Assembly (NCBI RefSeq): GCF_014697195.1
Contig: NZ_JACJRJ010000040.1
Span: 1 to 58,597 of the forward strand
Length of the DNA: 58,597 nt
Source of the DNA: Cylindrospermum sp. FACHB-282
Lineage (GTDB): Bacteria; Cyanobacteriota; Cyanobacteriia; Cyanobacteriales; Nostocaceae
Direction of reading: 5' to 3'
In this document: one piece after another, positions 36,946-45,742 of the stretch
Numbering within the stretch: the stretch's first letter is position 1
Layout of the letters: each line of letters opens with the position of its first letter
The notes under the pieces: model-generated
Databases searched by the model: none
Told to the model about the DNA's origin: nothing
Seen by the model: only the letters and a program-made list of their open reading frames with translations
Position numbers and translations under genes: made by a program

Positions 36946-38137
36946 CATCACTATACTTTCTTCCTCGCCATTCTCGCGGCTTGTGGAAAGCAGACAAGAA
37001 GATTCGCAGCACCGCTAAAGGGTCAGCCAAGGGGGAAAGCCAGAATAGCCAACCACCTTTGGCATTTTGACGATTGTATGATGGTGCGATCGCCAATAGC
37101 AAAGCAAAACGAATTACCAGCAAAAATATATTCAGTCCCAGGACTAAAGCAGGGGGGGAGAGAGACAGCACTAGCGGCCCAGAAATCAAGAGATAAGCAG
37201 GGACAAGCAACAGGGGTAAACCCTGAACTGCTGTAAGTAGCCATAAATCCCCCCAAATTTGAGCGCGGGAAGCAGCATCTTTAAGATCGAGGCTCCGTCC
37301 CCATTCCTTCCATGTATCCATTGCTCCTTCATACATCCGCACCTTCAGCACTTTCGCGCCATCTAAAAAGCCCACTTTAAAGCCAAGGGCTGCAATATTC
37401 CGTGCCAATGTCACATCATCACAAAAAGAACCCTTAGCACTGCTATAACCATTTACAGCCGCTAAAACAGAGCGCCGACATAAAAAACACTGTCCGTTAG
37501 CCATGACCCGTTCTGGTTGCTGGGTATTAATCCCAACTGGGTCAAATCGGTAAAGCAGAGTCATCAACAAAGCTGGTTGTAGCCAGCATTCCCCTGGATA
37601 CTTAAGAATGAACTGGGGAGAAAGGGAAACCAAATCATAGTTTTGTGCTGTCGCAGTTTTGAGCAACCCTGCAACCAAACCGGGATCTGGCTGAGTATCA
37701 GCATCCATCCCTAAAAACCACTGACTGGCTTCTGAACTGTGCAAAAAGCCGTTATGTAATGCCCAAGGACGCCCCACCCAACCATTTGGTAAGGGGTCAT
37801 CTGTCATCAGGCGAAAGCGGGGATCTTGCTGCTGCGCGGCTTTTACTAAATCAGGGGTACCATCTTGGGACTTACTATCTACTACGATAATTTCCCGGAC
37901 TTCGTAGCTTTGGCGACTTAAGCCAGCTAACAGGGGACTAATCCGCTGGGCCTCGTTGAGTGTGGGAACAACGATACTAACGCTACCCAAAAGGTCTTGA
38001 GTTGGCTGTTGGGGTTTGATAGCGGGTTGGCGTCTTGGCCCTTGCAACAGTCGTGAAAGCAAAATCGCTGTTGCTGGTAATTGGAAAAGTAGTAATAGGA
38101 GAGAAATAACGCTTAATATGATCAAAATAGTTGGCAA
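36941..38137 (-). CDS. cruG: Carotenoid 2-O-glycosyltransferase CruG-like
   Basis: 398 residues. It is a GT2-type transferase with an N-terminal membrane anchor and VSIVVPTLNEAQRISPLLAG, IIVVDSKSQDGTPDLV, LGMDADTQPDPGLVAGLL and further C-terminal membrane helices. It lies directly downstream of cruF on the same strand. In cyanobacteria CruF hydroxylates the carotenoid end group and CruG attaches the sugar, giving myxol- or oscillol-type glycosides (myxoxanthophyll). Assignment rests on both its sequence type and the cruF neighbour. Its stop codon lies in a heptamer repeat array. Confidence 0.85.
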   Translation of the reverse strand: MPTILIILSVISLLLLLFQLPATAILLSRLLQGPRRQPAIKPQQPTQDLLGSVSIVVPTLNEAQRISPLLAGLSRQSYEVREIIVVDSKSQDGTPDLVKAAQQQDPRFRLMTDDPLPNGWVGRPWALHNGFLHSSEASQWFLGMDADTQPDPGLVAGLLKTATAQNYDLVSLSPQFILKYPGECWLQPALLMTLLYRFDPVGINTQQPERVMANGQCFLCRRSVLAAVNGYSSAKGSFCDDVTLARNIAALGFKVGFLDGAKVLKVRMYEGAMDTWKEWGRSLDLKDAASRAQIWGDLWLLTAVQGLPLLLVPAYLLISGPLVLSLSPPALVLGLNIFLLVIRFALLLAIAPSYNRQNAKGGWLFWLSPLADPLAVLRIFLSAFHKPREWRGRKYSDG

Positions 38138-38221
38138 AGATCAAAAATTTTAACTCAGGGATGGGAGGGTGCGGAGTATGCCGCACCTCACACCTCCAGA
38201 TGCTATATCCAAGCTGTCGGT

Positions 38222-39127
38222 TTACTTGAAAGCAACCTTGACGCTAGCAACAGAGACTTCATTGGTTGCTGACTCCACAACAGTCGCGGGTGCATTAGAA
38301 CCTTTCAACCACAACAATACAGCGGGAGCTACACCTAGAACAAACCCTAGCAATACTGGAATGGTGAATCCAGCAGCCAAGCTCATAACTGTAGCGAAAC
38401 CAAAGTTAGCTAAATAAACTACCAAAGGAACGTTAAGTTGCGATCGCTCTAATTTAATTGGGTTGTTTTTCCACAATAGGGCCGACACAGTCATAAACAA
38501 CGCACCAGTCCCCATCCAACCAGCAAAGTTTTGGTAAGGCATGCCAAAGAAAGCCCCCGGTTGTTGCCAATACCAGAAGGGAAGAGAAGTTTGACTCATG
38601 GCGGGATCTAGCACAAAATCCCAAGAAGTGAGCAGCAAAGCTCCCAAGATGATCGCACCGAAGTGACGTAATAAGCTGGGTTTTTTGTCTACTTCTAAAC
38701 CTGCACGGGCCAACAGGTAAGAAACACATCCTACATAAAACCACGACAAGGGAATTGTAAACGGCACTAAACCCGCAATTTTATAACCCAAGCCGCTGAG
38801 GTAGCTGTAGTGCCCAAAAGGAAAGCCTGTACTGGTTCCTAGTAATTCACTGCCTAAAGAAATAAACACCGAAGGCAGCATAAACCCCAAAGTGCGACCT
38901 AAGCCCAAAGTCCGGTAGGCATACAGAAATACACCTACTGCACCCAAAATCATATAAGCTACACCGCCACCAGCCATACTCCACTGCATGGCGGTCTGTC
39001 CAACCTCTGATAAGTTCAAAATTACTTCGGCATTAGGTACGACCAGTAGTATGCCTACTAAGCCAAACACCATTGACACGATATGACCTATCAGACATAC
39101 GCGTTCAGCAATAACAAGTTGTCTCAT
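38222..39127 (-). CDS. cruF: Carotenoid 1',2'-hydratase CruF
   Basis: 301 residues with about seven membrane helices, of the CrtC-unrelated DUF422/CruF family. Recognisable blocks are FGLVGILLVVPNAEVILNL, SLGSELLGTSTGFPFGHY and SWDFVLDPAMSQTSLPFWYW, with conserved acidic residues in SELLGT and DFVLDP. It adds water to the psi-end of carotenoids on the way to myxol glycosides. cruG follows 84 bp downstream. Confidence 0.92.
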   Translation of the reverse strand: MRQLVIAERVCLIGHIVSMVFGLVGILLVVPNAEVILNLSEVGQTAMQWSMAGGGVAYMILGAVGVFLYAYRTLGLGRTLGFMLPSVFISLGSELLGTSTGFPFGHYSYLSGLGYKIAGLVPFTIPLSWFYVGCVSYLLARAGLEVDKKPSLLRHFGAIILGALLLTSWDFVLDPAMSQTSLPFWYWQQPGAFFGMPYQNFAGWMGTGALFMTVSALLWKNNPIKLERSQLNVPLVVYLANFGFATVMSLAAGFTIPVLLGFVLGVAPAVLLWLKGSNAPATVVESATNEVSVASVKVAFK

Positions 39128-39482
39128 GATAATTCCCTAACAAGATGTGACACGCGGCTACTCTGCTGCTAACAGTTTACAAATGTTTATGAACAAATTT
39201 AACCAATTTCCACTCTAATTGTTTGCCAACTTGTCGGGCTTTTCTGGAGGATTTATAGTTTAAGCCATGACTTTCCATTCTGTCAGGGATATGACGGGGG
39301 GCGGAGGAATCGCCAAATACCTGATAGTAGGATTTATAATTTAAACCTTCTACCATATTACTTATTAACAATAAAATCTAGGCTTCGCTGCCATTGCCAA
39401 TATTTCATTTTGTTAACTCTTCCTCACAAATCTAGCTATTGCTAGATGCTAAGTTCTGCCAAAAGCTCTAATCTGACGACTG

Positions 39483-40826
39483 TTGCAACGAGAACTAGAT
39501 CCAGTGGATACCATATTAAAGCGATCGCATGAACTCAAACAAGCCTTAGTCGATTTTGTCTTGGAAGCAGAAGGTGAAGGAGCACAAGCACTAGAAACCT
39601 ATGCAGCAAAACAGTTTCGCCGTAATTCTGGGGACAGCACACAGCAAAATTTAATCATTGACAGCTTTATTACCGAAGGAAAAATCGCTGACTCTTCACC
39701 CCTAGAGTTGTTTATTCACAGCCATCCAGAGTTATCCCAGAGCGATCGCCATCTGATCAACAGCTGGCATCATAGTTTTATCGGCTTATTTGCGATCGTT
39801 AATCCCCTAGCCGATGGCTTTGAGTTGATGAACTGGCTAACAGACAAACACTATATTGTCAAGCCAAACAATCCCCAAACACTACAAGAATTATCCCGGC
39901 TAAAAGCTGGAGAAATCCTCTTAACCCGCATTTCTCCCCTCACAGAAAACTATTGGATATTTTCCGGCCCCTACACACAGATGGGTAAATTGGGGAAACC
40001 AAAACTGGCGGTAGCAATTGGCAACTTCAAAGAAAACTATAAAAACCATCTTTACAGTGATGCACCAGACTTGCTAGAATTAGCTTGGCAATCTGTAATC
40101 TACTATCATCAGCAATTTGTCGAATTTTTTGGTAGCGACGAAATCACACTACCTGGATATCAACTAAATAAAAAAATCGGCGAATTTCAACAAATAATAA
40201 CTGAGCAAAATTTAGCAGCAGCCGGAATTGATCCTTCTAAATCCCTAGCCGAAATCGCCGCAGAAGCAGGAGTGGGAGAAGAAGAAATCACAGCCGCAGC
40301 CAAAGAGCTTGGTGCTGATTCTAAGACAGTTTCTCAGGTATTTGCCAGCAGCAAGAATAAAATGGTAATGCCAAAAGTTGACTTACCCCCAGAACTCAAG
40401 AAAGCGGAACAACTAACAGCCCTTTCTCATCCTCGCTGGGGACAAATGTTTTTACCAACATACAGTAAATTACAAACCATTTTATCAGCCCAAGACGGTG
40501 AAAGCGTTGAAGGCAGGGAAAAACTGATTCGCTATTACCTCGAAGACAAAAGTATTAATGCTTTCATCTGGCATCGTTTAGCCGAAAAATACCCAACGCA
40601 GCTGGAAAAAGTCTTACAAACTTTTCTCCAACGTCCAGATTTTCGCCTTGCCGAAGAATTAGACGCACTACTACAAGAATATCATAAACCCATTGAACCA
40701 GAGTTACCAGAAATTGCCAGTGTCCCGGAACATCTGCACAATTTATTTCAAGAAGCTATCGCCGAGGTTAACAAATCTCAGTCTAAAGCTAAGGCACAGA
40801 AAAAGCCAGCCAAGGGTTTTCGCTAA
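39483..40826 (+). CDS. Conserved protein of unknown function
   Basis: 447 residues starting at TTG 39483; an in-frame TGA lies three codons upstream, so no ATG start is possible. The protein is soluble, rich in acidic residues and Gln, and mostly helical in appearance (IAAEAGVGEEEITAAAKELG, DALLQEYHKPIEPELPE). The C-terminus is basic (AKAQKKPAKGFR). No enzyme motif is visible. I regard it as a cyanobacterial conserved hypothetical without being able to name a family. Confidence 0.7.
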   Translation: MQRELDPVDTILKRSHELKQALVDFVLEAEGEGAQALETYAAKQFRRNSGDSTQQNLIIDSFITEGKIADSSPLELFIHSHPELSQSDRHLINSWHHSFIGLFAIVNPLADGFELMNWLTDKHYIVKPNNPQTLQELSRLKAGEILLTRISPLTENYWIFSGPYTQMGKLGKPKLAVAIGNFKENYKNHLYSDAPDLLELAWQSVIYYHQQFVEFFGSDEITLPGYQLNKKIGEFQQIITEQNLAAAGIDPSKSLAEIAAEAGVGEEEITAAAKELGADSKTVSQVFASSKNKMVMPKVDLPPELKKAEQLTALSHPRWGQMFLPTYSKLQTILSAQDGESVEGREKLIRYYLEDKSINAFIWHRLAEKYPTQLEKVLQTFLQRPDFRLAEELDALLQEYHKPIEPELPEIASVPEHLHNLFQEAIAEVNKSQSKAKAQKKPAKGFR

Positions 40827-40845
40827 ATCCAACCTAAACCCTTAA

Positions 40846-40930
40846 CCGTTCAGGGCGTTTTGGGCGGGCGAGACGCCCACCCCACAAAAGCTAGTAGGGT
40901 GCGTTCCTAACGCACCGTCTCCGAGATATT
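40846..40930. repeat. Dispersed palindromic repeats
   Basis: GGGCGGGCGAGACGCCCACCC and GGTGCGTTCC-TAACGCACC are short inverted repeats of the type scattered through cyanobacterial genomes. A related GGTGCGTTAGGGAACGCACC lies at 41886-41924. They lie just left of the CRISPR array. Confidence 0.6.
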
Positions 40931-40971
40931 GCTGCATTAACTTTTCCCTATCCCCTAATTCAAAATTCTGC

Positions 40972-41230
40972 TTTTCCATCCCCGTTAGGGGAATTTGGTT
41001 TGTAAAGTCTCATCTCATTATGCGGACGCGATGACAGTTGTCTGCGTGTTTCCATCCCCGTTAGGGGAAGTTGGTTTGTAAAGCACAGCTACGGGCAACG
41101 GCAAAGTCACTGTGGAAGGGTTTCCATCCCCGTTAGGGGAAGTTGGTTTGTAAAGTCCTCATTCAACAGGCTACAGAAAGTTGGATGATGAAAGGTTTTC
41201 ATCCCCGTTAGGGGAAGTTGGTTTGTAAAG
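40972..41230. CRISPR. Small CRISPR array: 4 repeats, 3 spacers
   Basis: Four 36-bp repeats at 40972-41007, 41048-41083, 41120-41155 and 41195-41230, with spacers of 40, 36 and 39 bp. The consensus begins GTTTCCATCCCCG, forms a CCCC-GTTA-GGGG hairpin and ends GGTTTGTAAAG. The two inner repeats are identical; the first differs at two positions and the last at one. Spacers differ from one another. No cas gene lies within 17 kb on either side, so Cas proteins must act in trans. Such hairpin repeats fit type I-D or III systems of cyanobacteria. Confidence 0.88.
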
Positions 41231-41680
41231 AGTTCACCTTTGGAAGGCTTACTAGGAGCGGGTTTCAGACCCCTAAATCGACGCATGTTTTAAAAATAGG
41301 AAAACATTTTCAAAAATCTGCCAATTGTGCAGCCTGAAAGCCTTACTACACAAGGCATCGACGCATCTCAACGGAATTATGCGGTTTTCAAGGTTCGGAG
41401 GAGATGCGTCGATTGAATTCGATACACTGTATAAAAGCTTATAAGGTATTACTATTTTTGTCAATTTGATTTACTGAAGTTTTCCTTTATTTAAACCAAA
41501 TTTATCGTAGGGAAACAGCAGTGCTGTGTCCCTAGTATTTAGCAGCGGAAAGTAGCATTTATCCTGCAATATGGGATCGGGTAATATGGAGCGTATAATA
41601 AAAAACAGTACTTACTATAACTAGATGTAGGCAATTTAACTAGGGTATGTCTTCCACAATCGACAATCAAAAAAGAATCT
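41231..41680. other. Flank of the CRISPR array with inverted repeats
   Basis: About 450 bp. ATCGACGCATCTC (41357-41369) and GAGATGCGTCGAT (41401-41413) are exact 13-bp inverted repeats, with a further AATCGACGCATG at 41277. A palindrome GGGAAACAGC-AGT-GCTGTGTCCC lies at 41510-41532, related to the one at 28308. No convincing gene. Confidence 0.55.
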
Positions 41681-41827
41681 ATGCGTGAAATTAAGCCTTG
41701 GACTACTAGCTTAGTAGTCGTAATATCTATTATTGCCACTGCAATAGGCGTTTATAATTTTGAGTGGTTCTTAAATAGTACCTGTTTAATAGATACTATG
41801 CCCAGCAAAAGTAAACACTGCAAGTAG
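41681..41827 (+). CDS. Possible small membrane protein
   Basis: 48 residues: MREIKPW followed by a hydrophobic helix (SLVVVISIIATAIGVY), a tail with two cysteines and a basic end (SKSKHCK). No good Shine-Dalgarno sequence precedes it. The single-helix design is typical of small bacterial membrane proteins, but without homologues it stays uncertain. Confidence 0.35.
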   Translation: MREIKPWTTSLVVVISIIATAIGVYNFEWFLNSTCLIDTMPSKSKHCK

Positions 41828-41951
41828 TTGCACCATTTAAATAGGCTTACCTATTGACAAAAAATGGTAAATATGATTTTTGGTTTTATTGAAAATACTA
41901 GAGATGGTGCGTTAGGGAACGCACCCTACTTTTGTGTGTTCCCGGAATTGT

Positions 41952-43319
41952 TTATTGAGGTGGTTGGGTGGAGACTGTTAAGACTTGGGGGGGTGAGGCG
42001 TCTGGGGGATAGAGAAAATCTACTTCGACTAAAGAGCGATCGCCTGCTTTCATATTTAATAGTACCAAGGGTTCCCCAGGCTGACCCCTTTTTTGGACTA
42101 AATGCACAAACTTGGTTTGCTTTTTTCCTTGTTCGTCTTGATAACGCAGTCGCACGGAACCCCGGAAAAAGACTTGACGGGCTGGTGTGGTAAAAAAGCG
42201 TAGTCCTGATTTCGTTAACTGATCTTCCTTCAGTGGTGTTTGCACAGATATACTGACAGTCTGGGGACTTTGAGTATTATTCAATAACGGCAACTTGAGA
42301 CTATATTGAATTCCATAGTTACCGTGAGCACGATAAGCTGTGTCAGGATAACGCACCAACATCGATGCACTTTGAATTTGTCCAGTCCCAAATGTGCCGC
42401 CATGCAGTGTGTTTAAGGCGTAGGAAAAAGCTTGGCCTGGTTGGGGAATTGTCAAAAACTTAGCTTTGGGACTATCCACCAAAAATGCTCGCCACTGAGA
42501 ACCACCAGCTACTCCGGCTACACGCCCATAAATTCTTGGTTTACCTGTTTCTGCTAGGGGTGTGGGTACTTTATCTCGTGGAGTAGATAGGTCACCATTA
42601 TCTAGTAAATTTTGCCATTCTTCCAGATTAGGGGCGCGTTCACTACCATCGGCATTGGTGGGAGCAAACATCGCTAAACTAGCTGCATAGACGATGCCAT
42701 TACTCCGCAGTCGGATTAAAGTAGAACGGCCATTGAGAGGTGGTGTTAGTCCTTGTACGGGAATTGGCAGATTTAGTAACATCTGACTTTGTCCCGGTGG
42801 AATGACTATTTGGGATGGGAAAATATTTTGTCGCCTTCCTCTGAGTACATCTAGCATAGCGCGATCGCCTGGGCCAGAAAAAACTGCACCTAAACCATTT
42901 TCGCTAAATGAAGGTAACTGAATAAAAGGCGCATCTGGTTGACTTAAATAACTCGCCCCTTGCAAGATATTCACCTTTACAGGTTGAGAACCAGGGTTAT
43001 GGAGAATTATCCCCAAATATAGAGATTTTAAATTATCTGCTGGTTCAGCCTTAGCGATGTGGTGGGCAAAAATATCAAATCTTCCCCGAAAGGGAAAATT
43101 TAAATGCGCCGTGGGTACTTTTTTACCATTTGCGGGAAAGGTAGAAAGTAAAATTCCTTCTTGCAATACCAATTCTGGGCTATTGCTGTTAAATACTGGG
43201 ACTGTATCTAGCTGGCCTGTTAAAGGGCGTACTTGTTGTGGTTGTACCACTTCTTCTGGCGGTGGTGGCGTCACTGGAGGCGATTGAGCGATGATCAAAT
43301 TTAGCAAAAACGGCAACAT
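41952..43319 (-). CDS. DUF3370 domain protein, exported
   Basis: 455 residues. A short N-terminal signal-like segment (MLPFLLNLIIAQS) and a Pro-rich stretch precede the DUF3370 domain, which fills the protein: GQLDTVPVFNSNSPELVLQE, FPFRGRFDIFAHHIAKAEP, INGLLQ-like beta-rich blocks and LVLLNMKAGDRSLVEVDFLY near the end. The family is mostly cyanobacterial and its role is unknown; likely periplasmic or surface-located. It precedes no obvious operon partner. Confidence 0.85.
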   Translation of the reverse strand: MLPFLLNLIIAQSPPVTPPPPEEVVQPQQVRPLTGQLDTVPVFNSNSPELVLQEGILLSTFPANGKKVPTAHLNFPFRGRFDIFAHHIAKAEPADNLKSLYLGIILHNPGSQPVKVNILQGASYLSQPDAPFIQLPSFSENGLGAVFSGPGDRAMLDVLRGRRQNIFPSQIVIPPGQSQMLLNLPIPVQGLTPPLNGRSTLIRLRSNGIVYAASLAMFAPTNADGSERAPNLEEWQNLLDNGDLSTPRDKVPTPLAETGKPRIYGRVAGVAGGSQWRAFLVDSPKAKFLTIPQPGQAFSYALNTLHGGTFGTGQIQSASMLVRYPDTAYRAHGNYGIQYSLKLPLLNNTQSPQTVSISVQTPLKEDQLTKSGLRFFTTPARQVFFRGSVRLRYQDEQGKKQTKFVHLVQKRGQPGEPLVLLNMKAGDRSLVEVDFLYPPDASPPQVLTVSTQPPQ

Positions 43320-43357
43320 AATACTTAGATATTTTCCTTAAACAGACGCCCACAAAT

Positions 43358-43918
43358 TTATAAAAGTGCCAGTTTATTAAGAATTAAAACGAAATTGGTG
43401 AGAATGCCGCTTAAATTTTCTTCGTTCAATACTGGAACATGAACAAAGACGCAACTAACGGGGAGTTGAGATTGGCGTAGATAGTCCAACACCGAATAAT
43501 AAAGTCCGTTGCAGACAAACTTACCACAGTCATAGCTAATCTCAACTGCTGTCGTCTCTGCTACTAACTGCTGTAAATCAATGGTTGTTTGCAAAATACT
43601 TTCCCCAGAATCTAGAAGGTAGATGTCTGTAGATTCTACAGGTAAGATGTTTGTATTACGAGCCACTACTTCGATGTTCAATTGGCTGCGGCTGGCAGCC
43701 ATGCCACAACAGATGATGTAATCAGGTTGGAGTTCATTGATTTTGGCAATGACGAGAGAACTGGCAAGTTGCACATCTACGGGTAGCAGGCGCAAAAAAG
43801 TTAAATCATGAGGAACCGAGGCCAGTTTGGCTAGTTCTAGTAATAAATCATCAGAAGAATTTGACTGTTGCTCCGCTAGCCAAGTGTCAAAAGAAGTTAA
43901 TAGTATTGTTTTCTGCAT
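43358..43918 (-). CDS. Pyroglutamyl peptidase (C15)-like protein
   Basis: 186 residues, slightly shorter than typical Pcp. It follows the Pcp plan: ILLTSFDTW at the N-terminus, CCGMAASRSQLNIEVVARN with a Glu near residue 83, SYDCGKFVCNGLYYSVLDYL containing the nucleophile Cys, and VFVHVP with the His. The Glu-Cys-His triad therefore seems complete although the surrounding motifs are diverged from standard Pcp. It may release N-terminal pyroglutamate from peptides. Confidence 0.75.
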   Translation of the reverse strand: MQKTILLTSFDTWLAEQQSNSSDDLLLELAKLASVPHDLTFLRLLPVDVQLASSLVIAKINELQPDYIICCGMAASRSQLNIEVVARNTNILPVESTDIYLLDSGESILQTTIDLQQLVAETTAVEISYDCGKFVCNGLYYSVLDYLRQSQLPVSCVFVHVPVLNEENLSGILTNFVLILNKLALL

Positions 43919-43984
43919 AATAAATATTATTTACTATTAGAATAAGAAAAAGCCCTCCATAATAATTTTACAGGGAGTAGGTAA

Positions 43985-44620
43985 ATGCCAGTTATTGCGG
44001 TCGTAGACTACGATATGGGGAACTTGCACTCAGTCTGCAAAGGCTTGGAGAAAGCTGGAGCAACTCCTAAAGTTACTTATTCTCCTAAGGAATTGGCAGA
44101 AGCAGATGCCATAGTCTTGCCTGGAGTGGGATCATTTGATCCAGCAATGCAAAACCTGCGATCGCGTGGTTTGGAAGAACCTATTAAAGAGGTGATCGCA
44201 TCTGGTAAACCTTTCTTGGGCATTTGTCTGGGACTGCAAATTCTCTTTGAATCAAGTGCAGAAGGTACTCAACCAGGACTAGGAATTGTGCGCGGAAAAG
44301 TGCGCCGGTTTGCTTCAGAAGCTTGCATCGCTATTCCCCACATGGGTTGGAATCAACTGGAAGTCACTCAGCCAAAAAGTACTTTATGGGAGCATTTACC
44401 CTCGGAACCTTGGGTCTATTTTGTCCATTCTTACTATGTTGATCCAACTGAACCACAAATCCGCGCGGCAACTGTTACTCATGGGAATCAAACTGTCACA
44501 GCGGCCATCGCTCGTGATAACTTGATGGCAGTTCAATTTCACCCAGAAAAATCCTCGAATATCGGATTGCAAATCCTGTCTAATTTCGTTGCTCAAGTCC
44601 GTGAAAAAGTCCCGGCTTAA
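43985..44620 (+). CDS. hisH: Imidazole glycerol phosphate synthase, glutaminase subunit
   Basis: 211 residues. Class I glutamine amidotransferase with the nucleophile Cys in PFLGICLGLQILFE and His-Glu in AVQFHPEKSS; AVVDYDMGNLHSVCKGLEKAG is the usual HisH N-terminus. It provides ammonia to HisF in histidine synthesis. hisF is not adjacent, as is common in cyanobacteria. An AGGGAG motif precedes the ATG. Confidence 0.96.
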   Translation: MPVIAVVDYDMGNLHSVCKGLEKAGATPKVTYSPKELAEADAIVLPGVGSFDPAMQNLRSRGLEEPIKEVIASGKPFLGICLGLQILFESSAEGTQPGLGIVRGKVRRFASEACIAIPHMGWNQLEVTQPKSTLWEHLPSEPWVYFVHSYYVDPTEPQIRAATVTHGNQTVTAAIARDNLMAVQFHPEKSSNIGLQILSNFVAQVREKVPA

Positions 44621-44639
44621 GGTTATGTTGTCAATTGTC

Positions 44640-44757
44640 AGTTGTCGGTTGTCGGTTGTCGGTTGCTAACTCTTTTCCCATGACTAATGACTAATGACTA
44701 ATGACCTGTTTGACTAATAACCAATGACTAATGACCAATGACCAATGACTAATGACT
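44640..44757. repeat. Heptamer short tandem repeats up to the rsmD start
   Basis: GTTGTCG-type units (44640-44665) followed by AATGACT/AATGACC units (about 44680-44757). The last AATGACT supplies the ATG of rsmD. No Shine-Dalgarno sequence is present. Confidence 0.9.
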
Positions 44758-45312
44758 CTAAGAATTTACGGGAATCGCCAGCTAAAAACTTTACCAGGGA
44801 AAGAAACTAGACCTACCAGTGGGCGGGTACGGGAGGCAGTCTTTAATATTTGGCAGGGAACTATTGATCGGTGTCGATGGTTGGATTTGTGTGCGGGTAG
44901 TGGTTCAATGGGTGCTGAGGCTTTGTGTAGAGGTGCCAGCTTAGTAGTGGGAATTGAACAATCGAGCCGAGCCTGTGCCATTATTCAGCAAAATTGGCAG
45001 CAGGTAGCTGGTACTGAGCAAAAATTTCAGGTACTGCGGGGAGATGTGATCCAGCAGTTAAAAAATTTATCAGGTAGGCAATTTGACAGAATTTACCTTG
45101 ATCCACCTTATGCCAGTGGTGTGTATGAGCCAGTTTTAGAAGCGATCGCTCAAGTTCAGCTTTTAGAGCCTAGAGGTGAAATAGCAGTTGAACACTCCCC
45201 TCAAGGATGGACACCGCCAGAAATACCTACTTGGGAGATTTGCCGTCAGAAAGTTTATGGCAACACAGCCCTAACTTTCTACACAACTGTGGAATCGGGA
45301 GAAATGGATTGA
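44752..45312 (+). CDS. rsmD: 16S rRNA (guanine966-N2)-methyltransferase RsmD
   Basis: 186 residues. RIYGNRQLKTLPG and RPTSGRVREAVFNIW are the RsmD N-terminal blocks. The SAM-binding motif is WLDLCAGSGSMGAEALCRGA and the catalytic N-methyltransferase motif is DRIYLDPPYASG. It methylates G966 of 16S rRNA in the small subunit. The start ATG lies within a heptamer repeat array, which is unusual but consistent with the expected N-terminus. Confidence 0.95.
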   Translation: MTLRIYGNRQLKTLPGKETRPTSGRVREAVFNIWQGTIDRCRWLDLCAGSGSMGAEALCRGASLVVGIEQSSRACAIIQQNWQQVAGTEQKFQVLRGDVIQQLKNLSGRQFDRIYLDPPYASGVYEPVLEAIAQVQLLEPRGEIAVEHSPQGWTPPEIPTWEICRQKVYGNTALTFYTTVESGEMD

Positions 45313-45418
45313 TGGGGAAGGCAAGAGGCAAGAGGCAAGAGGGAGGAGGTAAGAGGGAGGAGGAAGAATTGATATCTTCCCCAACTCCCCACTCAGAACT
45401 CAGCACTTAGGACTAAAT

Positions 45419-45532
45419 TCAACCGCCCAACTCGTTGGGGCGCTTATATTGCTTATAGGCAGCGTAAAAAAGTCCGCTGAGGGTGACGACGATTAGACCA
45501 AGGACGATGCCTGATAGCAGGGGTTCAACCAC
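45419..45532 (-). CDS. petG: Cytochrome b6-f complex subunit 5 (PetG)
   Basis: A 37-residue gene too short for ordinary ORF finding. It starts with GTG at 45532, preceded by AAAGGAG, and reads [20 protein letters not shown] then [16 protein letters not shown]. This is the highly conserved PetG sequence: one membrane helix and a basic stromal-side tail. It stabilises the cytochrome b6-f dimer of the thylakoid membrane. It is divergent from cytM, another electron-transport gene. Confidence 0.97.
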   Translation of the reverse strand: MVEPLLSGIVLGLIVVTLSGLFYAAYKQYKRPNELGG

Positions 45533-45742
45533 TGTAAAGCTCCTTTGTGTAATTATTCAATATTTGTTTCCTGTTTTTGATTTTACCAAATCTGGCGTGA
45601 ATCCCTCGCCATATCTAGTTTTTAGATAGCGATCGCACAAAGAAAAATTATCTTCTGTGCTTGCAGATGCGATCGCTAACTTTTAAGCTATGTGTAGGAA
45701 ATAAAATATTTTTTGCACACTTAGTCTGTAACAGCACACCTC

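Noticed and set aside
39177-39371. 64-residue minus-strand ORF upstream of cruF
   Set aside because: No start signal or recognisable sequence; it includes a duplicated GGATTTATAGTTTAAGCC-like motif, so it is more likely a small repeat.
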